From JAIBBV01 sp044347745 (GTDB taxonomy: Bacteria > Bdellovibrionota_C > UBA2361 > JAFLCA01), in contig JBIKUD010000080.1 of the NCBI GenBank assembly GCA_044347745.1, positions 1-7,435 on the forward strand: a stretch of DNA of 7,435 nucleotides. Direction: 5' to 3'. Below, in pieces: positions 1-6,257 of this stretch (position 1 is the first letter of the stretch; every line of letters begins with the position of its first letter). The notes beneath the pieces were generated by a model. The model had not been told where the DNA came from, made no database searches, and worked only from the letters and a program-made list of their open reading frames with translations. The translations under genes were made by a program, and so were the position numbers.

Positions 1-932
1 AGCGCCCAGTCCGCGAAGAATACATTGCCGATTTAGTTAGCAACTGCAAACCCCATATGGGGAAACGCAAGCTCAAGGTGGTGGTTGATGCCGGAAATGG
101 TGTAGGCGGACTCGTTGGCCCAGCAGTGCTGCGCGAACTTGGAGTTGAGGTGATTGAGCTCTATTGCGAACCCGATGGACGTTTTCCTAACCACCATCCA
201 GATCCTACAGTGCTCGAGAACATAGAAGACTTGATTCACAAGGTCAGAGAAACGAACGCTGACTTTGGAATTGGCTGGGATGGTGATGCAGACCGTATTG
301 GCGTGGTGGATGAAAAAGGCCAGGTTATTTTTGGCGACATGCTCGTGCTCTTGTATGCACGCGCTATTCTCGTTGAAAAACCAGGCGCAACCATTATTGG
401 CGACGTCAAGTGCTCGTCGCTGCTCTTTAATGATCTTAAGAAGCGCGGGGCCAATGCCATTATGTGGAAAACTGGGCATTCATTAATTAAGAAGAAACTC
501 GTGGAAACCAATGGGGAGCTTGGCGGTGAAATGAGCGGGCACATTATGTTCCGCCATCGTTTTTATGGCTTCGATGATGCACTGTATTGCTCAGCTCGCT
601 TTGCCGAAATAGTGAGCTCCACAAATAGTCCGGTATCTGCGTTACTCTCTGATTTGCCAAAAATGTATTCAACTCCGGAAATTCGACTGGATTGTCCTGA
701 GGAAATTAAATTTAAGATCGCTGAACACGCCCAAACGGCTTTTAAAGGCCAGCAAGTTGAAACAATTGACGGGGTGCGGGTGACCTTCCCCACAGGCTGG
801 GGCCTTGTGCGGGCCTCAAATACCCAACCAGTTTTAGTCATGCGGTTTGAAGCTCAAACACAAGCTGACTTGGAGCGAATTAAGGGCGAAGTAATTTCGA
901 AGATTGAAGATATAAAGGCTTCACTTACTTAG
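1..932 (+). CDS. manB: Phosphomannomutase/phosphoglucomutase, 3' part (5' end outside the window)
   Basis: Interconverts hexose-6-phosphate and hexose-1-phosphate (mannose and/or glucose) in the cytoplasm, feeding sugar nucleotides for lipopolysaccharide and exopolysaccharide. The reading frame is open from base 3, so the gene enters from the left; the ATG at 57 is internal. About 309 residues are visible. Domain 2 begins near VVVDAGNGVGG (81-113). The metal-binding loop DGDADR is at 279-296, the sugar-specificity loop GEMSGH at 525-542, and the domain 4 phosphate-binding loop RASNTQP at 810-830. The spacing between the first two loops matches that in Pseudomonas AlgC as I recall it. By that comparison roughly 150 N-terminal residues are missing, including domain 1 with the phosphoserine loop. 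GEMSGH and RASNTQP favour PMM/PGM over GlmM, which usually has GEQSGH and a different last loop. Mannose versus glucose preference cannot be decided. The stop overlaps a convergent small gene by 8 bases. Confidence 0.95.
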   Translation, partial: RPVREEYIADLVSNCKPHMGKRKLKVVVDAGNGVGGLVGPAVLRELGVEVIELYCEPDGRFPNHHPDPTVLENIEDLIHKVRETNADFGIGWDGDADRIGVVDEKGQVIFGDMLVLLYARAILVEKPGATIIGDVKCSSLLFNDLKKRGANAIMWKTGHSLIKKKLVETNGELGGEMSGHIMFRHRFYGFDDALYCSARFAEIVSSTNSPVSALLSDLPKMYSTPEIRLDCPEEIKFKIAEHAQTAFKGQQVETIDGVRVTFPTGWGLVRASNTQPVLVMRFEAQTQADLERIKGEVISKIEDIKASLT

Positions 933-1143
933 AAGAAAAGTCTTCGTCGGAGTCCATATCATCGTGCGCCCGTGGCGGTATAAACCCGTCAGTCAGAGTG
1001 GCGCTTTCTCCGAGTTTGATCAGCACAAAAGGCAGGCAGGTGTTCTCAACCACCACATAGCCTGGGTTAGCCTCCTGAAAGCTCGTAATGAGCCAGGAAA
1101 AATCGGGGTCGGTAATTTCATAAGGGTAAACTGGCCTGCCCAT
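925..1143 (-). CDS. Small protein of unknown function with an acidic C-terminus (72 aa)
   Basis: I do not recognise the family and assign no function. The first 45 residues look like a compact folded unit: an N-terminal PVYPYEITDPDF segment, a likely helix (SWLITSFQEA), then two likely strands (YVVVENT and LPFVLIKL). The last 15 or so residues are acidic and polar (DDMDSDED) and probably disordered. There is one cysteine, no signal peptide and no membrane helix, so it should be cytoplasmic. The ATG is preceded on its own strand by GGAG with a 10-base spacer and also by a closer GAGG. Its stop lies inside the end of the mutase gene, giving an 8-base tail-to-tail overlap and no room for a separate terminator. 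A perfect inverted repeat lies just upstream of its ribosome site. The good ribosome site and protein-like core make it likelier than the competing plus-strand frame (964-1272). Confidence 0.7.
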   Translation of the reverse strand: MGRPVYPYEITDPDFSWLITSFQEANPGYVVVENTCLPFVLIKLGESATLTDGFIPPRAHDDMDSDEDFSSK

Positions 1144-1153
1144 AGTCCTCTTT

Positions 1154-1157
1154 CTCC
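1154..1157 (-). promoter_or_regulatory. Ribosome binding site of the 72-aa gene
   Basis: On the minus strand this reads GGAG, 10 bases before the ATG at 1143. A second purine motif, GAGG, lies at 1147-1150 but only 3 bases from the ATG, which is too close for normal use. This site is the main argument for the chosen start and for the gene being translated. Confidence 0.55.
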
Positions 1158-1161
1158 ATTG

Positions 1162-1189
1162 AGTATCGTTACAACATTAGGGCGATACT
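1162..1189. repeat. Perfect 7-bp inverted repeat (AGTATCG, 14-bp spacer, CGATACT)
   Basis: AGTATCG at 1162-1168 and CGATACT at 1183-1189 are exact inverted copies with centres 21 bp apart, about two DNA turns. The element ends 18 bases upstream of the ATG of the minus-strand 72-aa gene and just before its ribosome site. It could be an operator for a dimeric regulator. In the transcript it could instead form a 7-bp stem with a 14-base loop beside the ribosome site. A chance match is possible, and I see no convincing promoter hexamers around it. Confidence 0.4.
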
Positions 1190-1420
1190 TACTGCATCCC
1201 CCTGAAAACACTGAGGAATGCTGGTCTAAGGTGCAACCAAATGGGGCGGGCCGCTGCACTTCAGTCCTGTAGGAGAAGTCGGATATCTTTGGAATCTGCT
1301 AAAGTAAGGGAAACTAGGATTTTTGGGCCACTTGGCAAATATATTAGCGGTGGAACGTAGGCTCCGCGCCCTGAAGATGTTAGCTTATTTGCAGCTTTTG
1401 CCCGTGCAAGAGCTAAGATT

Positions 1421-2752
1421 TTGAATAGCCTACTCTTATTTGTATCGACCGAGTTAAGAACTGTGACCGAGTTAAAGTTGGAAAGCTCACCTGCCCCCTC
1501 AAAGCACACTGAGAAGACGGCCTGCGAGGTCTATACCCGCGCTCAGCATGGCATCTCGAGGCGACAAATCGACCCCGAAGCCATTAAAATAATGTATCGA
1601 TTAATCCGTAATGGATACCGGGCCTACTTGGTGGGTGGTGGAGTACGCGACTTATTACTCAACAAAACGCCCAAAGACTTCGACATTGCAACCAACGCCA
1701 CACCACGAAGGGTTAAAGACCTTTTCAGAAACAGCAGAATCATTGGCAAACGCTTTAAATTGATTCACGTTTTCTTTCGTGGCAACAAAATAATTGAAGT
1801 TTCTACTTTTAGAGATATTTCAGATCCGATAGACCCGAACGATACTCAGCCCACCGCAGATGCTCTTATTCTCCGTGATAATAAGTATGGCACAGAAGAA
1901 ACTGATGCCCGCCGGCGCGATATCACGATCAATGGACTTTTCTACGATATCTCCAGTTTTTCAATCCTCGACTATGTGGGGGGAATGCGCGACCTGCAAG
2001 CAGGGATTATCAGAGTAATCGGTGAACCAGATGTGCGCTTTGCTGAGGATCCGGTGCGACTTATACGCGTAATTCGACATGCGTGTAAGGCAAACTTCCA
2101 GATTGAAGAGTCTTGCTACGACTCTATCTGCCGGAACGCACAACTCATTACAAAAAGCCCTGAAATGCGAGTATATGAGGAGCTAAAAAAAGATTTTGTT
2201 TCTGGGTATGCGCTTTCAGTTCTCAAGCTTCTTGCCCAAACTGGAGTACTCCAGCACGTCCTGCCCTTCAATAAAGCCGGGGCGAGCGATCTTTTTGATG
2301 AAGGTTCCGAATTTGCTTCATCATTAGAAGCTTCCGACAATGCAGTTTTGGCTGGTCAAACACGCACCCACACCTTCCCGCTTGCTCTTCTTGCGCTCTA
2401 CACCAAAGCGCCGTTCCTTGAAGCAGCACTTGATGAGTTCTGCAGCTTTGAGGCGATCGAAGAACACTTGAATACCGTATTTTCATTACTTGCCGTGCCT
2501 CGCCGCGAGAAAGAAAAACTCACGACTTTACTAGCAGGATTGGTAGCGGCGTATGGGGTAAGCGATCTGACCTATGGTGCTCAACAAATACATAGGTTTG
2601 AATTGGCTGATGAACTCAAATATCTTGGAGAATTTTTGCCTCAAATTAATGGTCTCTCGGACAAAGTGACTGACTACCTTGATTCTGCTGCTCCGACCCG
2701 AAGCCATTCGTCACGACGAAGAAGAAAATCCCCTGCTCACTCAAGACACTAA
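1421..2752 (+). CDS. pcnB: Poly(A) polymerase I (PcnB), polynucleotide adenylyltransferase
   Basis: Adds 3' poly(A) tails to RNA in the cytoplasm, marking it for decay. Counting from the first possible start (TTG 1421; 443 residues): HGISRRQI at 43-50 is the conserved entry segment, and LVGGGVRDLLL (70-80) with the catalytic DFD (86-88) forms the class II nucleotidyltransferase site. IIGKRFKLIHV (107-117) fits the signature I know as separating poly(A) polymerases from CCA-adding enzymes. RRRDITINGLFYD (164-176) and RFAEDPVRLIRVIR (206-219) complete the head and neck. The protein ends in a basic tail (SSRRRRK), as in PcnB. There is no ATG before the conserved region. GTG 1463 and TTG 1478 are alternative starts of about 429 and 424 residues, and none has a strong ribosome site. 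A membrane protein gene follows after 28 bases. CCA-adding activity is the main alternative. Confidence 0.9.
   Translation: MNSLLLFVSTELRTVTELKLESSPAPSKHTEKTACEVYTRAQHGISRRQIDPEAIKIMYRLIRNGYRAYLVGGGVRDLLLNKTPKDFDIATNATPRRVKDLFRNSRIIGKRFKLIHVFFRGNKIIEVSTFRDISDPIDPNDTQPTADALILRDNKYGTEETDARRRDITINGLFYDISSFSILDYVGGMRDLQAGIIRVIGEPDVRFAEDPVRLIRVIRHACKANFQIEESCYDSICRNAQLITKSPEMRVYEELKKDFVSGYALSVLKLLAQTGVLQHVLPFNKAGASDLFDEGSEFASSLEASDNAVLAGQTRTHTFPLALLALYTKAPFLEAALDEFCSFEAIEEHLNTVFSLLAVPRREKEKLTTLLAGLVAAYGVSDLTYGAQQIHRFELADELKYLGEFLPQINGLSDKVTDYLDSAAPTRSHSSRRRRKSPAHSRH
1447..1475 (+). repeat. 11-bp direct repeat at the pcnB 5' end
   Basis: GACCGAGTTAA occurs at 1447-1457 and again at 1465-1475, a period of 18 bp. 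If translated as pcnB it gives a repeated T-E-L-(R/K) motif. It sits over the alternative starts GTG 1463 and TTG 1478, so it could equally be untranslated leader or a control site. Its function is unknown. Confidence 0.5.
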
Positions 2753-2780
2753 AGTCCTGAGGTAACGAAGGAAGAACTAT

Positions 2781-3539
2781 ATGACCATGGTATTCAAACT
2801 TCTGGCGCTCTATAGGGATACAGCCAAAAGCGCTACAAAAGATCTCCTGAGAAACCCAAGCATCATTATTGGCTCCCTGGCCGCCTGCGCCCTTTTTTGG
2901 GTTGCTCTGACTTTATTCGGCGGCTTGGGCTTCGCCGGAGGAATGATTGTGGGGATGATACAAGTTGCCCTTATTTCCCTATATTTTTCCTGGTTGGCAG
3001 CCACAATAGACCGTGAGCGCCTGGGGTTTCGTGACCTCTGGTCATTCGATTATGGAATGTTCTTCACGGTCCTCAGTGTGGGGTTCGTCATTTGGATAGC
3101 CCAGTTCTTATTGCAGAGTTTTATTACTAGCGCCGATCAAGCCTGGATCCTTCAACTCTTTGGACTCTCGGTGGTCCTCATATTTAACTGCATTCCCGAG
3201 GTTATATACCTTCAGCGCATTGAAAGCATTCCCGCGCTCACCGCAGCGGCGCAGTTTACGCAACGGTTTTGGATAGAGTGGTTCCTGCCATTTTTGGTGC
3301 TCACGCTTCCCTGGTTAACCTCAGATCCTACAGCCGTACTGCTTTCTTTTGGGCTATCAGAACCCTTATTGCCCGCAACTACTGTCATCATGGCCGTGCA
3401 AACAGCCCTGATGCGCCTCGGATTAGACTTGGGCTTTTTGGGCTTGGCGCTTGGAGCGGTTGTGGCAAATTGGTACATGCTTTTCCGAGGCAACCTATTT
3501 AAATCACTTGATTCTGGCCGCCTCAGATATCGCCCGTAA
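2781..3539 (+). CDS. Integral membrane protein of unknown function, about six helices
   Basis: I do not recognise the family. Hydrophobic segments lie near residues 27-47, 49-75, 91-114, 121-144, 164-180 and 214-235, with a less certain one around 183-207. About six inner-membrane helices are therefore likely. The N-terminal 25 residues are basic and amphipathic (YRDTAKSATKDLLRNP). A polar loop at 76-90 carries DRERLGFRDLWSFD, and another at 144-163 follows helix 4 (PEVIYLQRIESIPALTAA). I see no catalytic motif, nucleotide-binding loop or signal peptide. The general pattern recalls broad families of uncharacterised six-helix proteins, but I claim no membership. The ATG has AAGGAAG at 2768-2774, a good spacing; an ATG two codons later is possible. 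The 28-base gap from pcnB suggests cotranscription. Confidence 0.85.
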   Translation: MTMVFKLLALYRDTAKSATKDLLRNPSIIIGSLAACALFWVALTLFGGLGFAGGMIVGMIQVALISLYFSWLAATIDRERLGFRDLWSFDYGMFFTVLSVGFVIWIAQFLLQSFITSADQAWILQLFGLSVVLIFNCIPEVIYLQRIESIPALTAAAQFTQRFWIEWFLPFLVLTLPWLTSDPTAVLLSFGLSEPLLPATTVIMAVQTALMRLGLDLGFLGLALGAVVANWYMLFRGNLFKSLDSGRLRYRP

Positions 3540-3703
3540 ATATTCGATTAAATCCCAATTGGGGGTCCCATTAGTTTTCAATTTCAGGTATCATGCCTTG
3601 TACCTCCGGTCTGTGCACCCGCCCTGGGCGCCTCTCCTTCCGGTACCACACACATATTGCTCGCTAACAGCTGCACGCGTAACTACTTCAGGTGTATTGA
3701 ATC
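3540..3703. promoter_or_regulatory. Intergenic region expected to hold the pyrG operon promoter
   Basis: This is the only sizeable gap before the four-gene pyrG operon, so the promoter most likely lies here; that is inferred from position. I found no convincing -35/-10 pair. Short self-complementary pieces are CCCAATTGGG at 3554-3563, CGCCCTGGGCG at 3620-3630 and GGTACC at 3642-3647. None is followed by a T run, so no intrinsic terminator for the upstream unit is visible. AGGTG at 3690-3694 is the likely ribosome site of pyrG. Confidence 0.4.
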
Positions 3704-5410
3704 ATGGCTGCACGTCCAACCAAATTCATCTTTATTACCGGCGGAGTTGTGTCTTCTATTGGTAAGGGACTCACTTCCGCATGCATTGGCGCGCTGCTCC
3801 AAGCTCGCGGACTCAAAGTCACCGCTCTAAAACTCGATCCGTATATTAATGTAGATCCTGGCACTATGAGTCCTTTCCAACACGGAGAGGTGTTTGTCAC
3901 CGATGACGGCGCAGAAACAGATCTAGACCTTGGGCATTATGAGCGTTTTCTAGACACGCGCATGATGAAGAAGAATAACTTCACCACCGGTCAAATATAC
4001 GAAACAGTGATTGCAAATGAGCGTCGTGGCGATTACCTGGGTGGCACTGTTCAAGTTATTCCACATATTACGGATGAAATTAAACGTCGCATTTTCCGTG
4101 CCGCAGAGGGATTTGATATTTGCCTTGTAGAAATTGGCGGAACCGTTGGTGACATTGAAAGTTTGCCTTTTCTCGAAGCCATTCGACAAATGCGCGCCGA
4201 TGTTGGACAAGAGAATTCGCTGTACATTCATGTGACCCTAGTCCCATACATTAATGCTGCGAATGAGTTTAAAACAAAGCCAACTCAGCACTCAGTGAAG
4301 GAACTTACTGGATTTGGAATTATCCCGAGCATTATCGTTCTTCGCTCAGAGCAGCCTCTTGACCAGAAGCTCAAGAAAAAAATTAGTCTCTTCTGCAGTG
4401 TTAAAGAAGACTGCGTCGTGAATGCATACGACGTTGGCTCAATATACGAGCTTCCCCTGTCTCTCCACCAAGAAGGCCTTGATCAGCGCATTGTGGAGCT
4501 TTTAAATATTTGGACTGGAGCTCCACAGCTTGCTCCATGGGAACGTATTATCAGCACGCTTAAAAACCCAGCTCATGGCGCAGTTACCATTGCAATGGTT
4601 GGCAAATATGTCGACCTTACCGAAAGTTATAAGAGTCTCACTGAGGCCTTATCGCATGCAGGCTTTGCCAATGAAGTAAAAGTGCAAATTGCCTACCTTG
4701 ATAGCGAAGAAATTGAACAAAAAGGCGTAGAAGCTGTAATCGCAAGCGCCACAAACAATCAAGGAGTTGATGCTATCTTAATTCCAGGCGGCTTTGGGAT
4801 TCGCGGCAGTGAAGGCAAAATTCTAGCCACTCAGTATGCACGCGAGCAAAATATTCCGTTCTTTGGAATCTGTCTTGGTTTGCAAATGGCAAGCATAGAA
4901 TTTGCGCGGCACGTTGCGGGAATTAAAGATGCCACAAGCGCCGAATTTAATCCGGACTCTCAGTCGGCAGTTATTGACCTTATGGAGCATCAAAAAGAAG
5001 TCTCCAAAAAAGGTGGCTCCATGCGACTTGGCGCGTATCCCTGCGTGCTTCAAAAGAATTCTCGAACCGCTAAGATTTATGGCACCCCAGAAATTAGTGA
5101 GCGCCACCGTCACCGATTCGAGTTCAACAATAAATATCGCGAACAGCTCACCCAGGCCGGACTCGTCCTTGCGGGCACCTCACCTGACAATTCACTTGTT
5201 GAAATCATCGAGCTTCCAAACCATCGCTGGTTTATTGGAGTTCAATTTCACCCAGAATTTAAATCAACTCCACGAAGCCCTCATCCGCTCTTCCAAAGTT
5301 TTGTCGGCGCTGCCCTCGAATTTAGACGCCATCGAGGAAGTAGCAACAAACGAAAGGTGAGCAAGCCAACCAAAGGGGCGAAGGAACTAAGCTCTCAGGC
5401 AAGTATCTAA
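3704..5410 (+). CDS. pyrG: CTP synthase
   Basis: Converts UTP to CTP using ATP and glutamine-derived ammonia in the cytoplasm. The synthetase domain (about 1-275) starts KFIFITGGVVSSIGKG, with the ATP loop at 13-24, LKLDPYINVDPGTM at 43-55, the metal site region ETDLDLGHYERF at 71-82 and EIGGTVGDIES at 143-153. The glutamine amidotransferase domain (about 292-540) has the oxyanion segment PGGFG at 361-365, nucleophile Cys390 in GICLG, and His516/Glu518 in QFHPEF, so the triad is intact. At 568 residues it exceeds the roughly 545 usual for E. coli. The extra length is a basic, low-complexity tail (about 544-568, rich in Lys and Ser). The ATG has AGGTG 9 bases upstream. kdsA starts one base after the stop. 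CTP is needed downstream to activate KDO, which suits the operon. Confidence 0.98.
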   Translation: MAARPTKFIFITGGVVSSIGKGLTSACIGALLQARGLKVTALKLDPYINVDPGTMSPFQHGEVFVTDDGAETDLDLGHYERFLDTRMMKKNNFTTGQIYETVIANERRGDYLGGTVQVIPHITDEIKRRIFRAAEGFDICLVEIGGTVGDIESLPFLEAIRQMRADVGQENSLYIHVTLVPYINAANEFKTKPTQHSVKELTGFGIIPSIIVLRSEQPLDQKLKKKISLFCSVKEDCVVNAYDVGSIYELPLSLHQEGLDQRIVELLNIWTGAPQLAPWERIISTLKNPAHGAVTIAMVGKYVDLTESYKSLTEALSHAGFANEVKVQIAYLDSEEIEQKGVEAVIASATNNQGVDAILIPGGFGIRGSEGKILATQYAREQNIPFFGICLGLQMASIEFARHVAGIKDATSAEFNPDSQSAVIDLMEHQKEVSKKGGSMRLGAYPCVLQKNSRTAKIYGTPEISERHRHRFEFNNKYREQLTQAGLVLAGTSPDNSLVEIIELPNHRWFIGVQFHPEFKSTPRSPHPLFQSFVGAALEFRRHRGSSNKRKVSKPTKGAKELSSQASI

Positions 5411-5411
5411 G

Positions 5412-6248
5412 ATGAACCCAGTGAAAACTGTCCGCATTGGCGCACACATACAAGTTGGCCCAGGGCACCCGCTTCTTATTATCGCGGGCCCCTGCCAAAT
5501 TGAATCTAAAGATCACTGTCTTAAAATGGCCTACGCAATTGCTGATATTGCGCGAAAATTTCCAGTGCAACTTGTCTTTAAATCTTCATTTGATAAAGCC
5601 AATAGAACGAGCGGAAAATCCGCCCGTGGACTTGGCTTAGAAAAAGGCCTGGAAGTTTTGGCTGCAGTTCGGCGAGAAACAGGACTACCAGTGCTTACAG
5701 ACGTGCACTCCGCTGAACAAGTCCCCGCGGTTGCGCAAGCGATAGATGTACTTCAAACGCCTGCATTTTTATGTCGTCAAACTGACCTGCTACTTGCAGT
5801 TGGTGCCTCAGGCAAGGCGGCCCACGTTAAAAAAGGCCAATTTTTGGCCCCACAAGACATGAGCTTTGCTGCAGAAAAAATTGCAAGCCAAGGAAACAAC
5901 AACATCCTGCTGTGTGAACGAGGAACTTGCTTTGGGTACCGAGACCTCGTGGTCGACATGCGCAGCTTATTGATTATGCGTGAATCTGGCTACCCCGTCG
6001 TATTTGACGCGACCCACAGCGTGCAACAAATGGGTGGAATGGGCGGTGCATCTGGCGGAATGAGGCATTTTATTCCCCCTCTTGTGCGTGCTGCTTGCGC
6101 TACCGGTGTCGACGGATTATTCATAGAATGTCACGACAACCCAGACACGGCTCCAAGTGACGGCCCAAGTATGCTCCCGCTTTCTCTATTTGCTGAGACT
6201 CTCAAGATAGCATGTGAAATCTCAGCCATTGGAAGAAGTCAATTATAG
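5412..6248 (+). CDS. kdsA: 3-deoxy-D-manno-octulosonate 8-phosphate synthase (KDO-8-P synthase)
   Basis: Condenses phosphoenolpyruvate with arabinose-5-phosphate to give KDO-8-phosphate for the lipopolysaccharide inner core. The 278 residues form one TIM-barrel domain of normal length. Visible motifs are IIAGPCQIES (23-32), FKSSFDKANRTS (56-67), the KKGQFLAP region (140-147), FDATHSVQ (198-205), FIECHDNP (237-244) and APSDGP (247-252). Cys28, His202, Glu239 and Asp250 match in spacing the four metal ligands I recall for the Aquifex enzyme (Cys11, His185, Glu222, Asp233). Metal-independent enzymes such as that of E. coli have Asn in place of the Cys. This is therefore predicted to be the metal-dependent class. 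The start lies one base after the pyrG stop with only a weak upstream AGG, so translational coupling is likely. No kdsC or kdsD follows; lptC starts 9 bases on. Confidence 0.97.
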   Translation: MNPVKTVRIGAHIQVGPGHPLLIIAGPCQIESKDHCLKMAYAIADIARKFPVQLVFKSSFDKANRTSGKSARGLGLEKGLEVLAAVRRETGLPVLTDVHSAEQVPAVAQAIDVLQTPAFLCRQTDLLLAVGASGKAAHVKKGQFLAPQDMSFAAEKIASQGNNNILLCERGTCFGYRDLVVDMRSLLIMRESGYPVVFDATHSVQQMGGMGGASGGMRHFIPPLVRAACATGVDGLFIECHDNPDTAPSDGPSMLPLSLFAETLKIACEISAIGRSQL

Positions 6249-6257
6249 TCTTTACTC

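Larger units (their letters stand above)
1144..1420. other. Intergenic region between the 72-aa gene and pcnB, no convincing gene
   Basis: About 280 bases must contain the divergent control signals for the small minus-strand gene and for pcnB. Apart from the inverted repeat at 1162-1189 I see no strong sigma-70 promoter, terminator or tRNA. A minus-strand frame is open from a GTG at 1509 to a stop at 1261 (82 codons), but it lacks a good start signal and runs 89 bases into the pcnB frame. On the plus strand AGGAG at 1271-1275 precedes a TTG at 1289 that opens a 23-codon frame ending in TAG at 1358. That frame is the one pcnB uses further on. Neither is called as a gene. A weak -35/-10 pair cannot be excluded. 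Confidence 0.5.

Noticed and set aside
932..945. Hairpin GAAGA-AAAG-TCTTC as a terminator for the convergent genes
   Set aside because: The stem is only 5 bp with two G-C pairs, there is no T run on either side, and the bases encode the end of the small protein.
1210..1265. Nested inverted pieces (ACTGA/TCAGT around GTGCA/TGCAC) as a structured RNA
   Set aside because: The two stems are joined by a very uneven internal loop (16 bases against 1), so a stable fold is unlikely, and it matches no known riboswitch or small RNA.
964..1272. Plus-strand open frame of 102 codons starting at GTG
   Set aside because: It lies opposite the better supported 72-aa gene, has no good ribosome site, and its product lacks recognisable motifs or a protein-like hydrophobic pattern.
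3554..3563. Palindrome CCCAATTGGG after the membrane protein gene
   Set aside because: It leaves too little loop for a terminator hairpin and has no T run; as an operator it has no supporting second copy.
3451..3765. Plus-strand open frame of 104 codons crossing the pyrG leader
   Set aside because: It overlaps the ends of two well supported genes in another frame and its product is compositionally odd, with no motif.
4902..5360. Plus-strand open frame of 152 codons inside pyrG
   Set aside because: It is fully within the conserved amidotransferase domain of pyrG in another frame, so it is a by-product of that gene's base composition.
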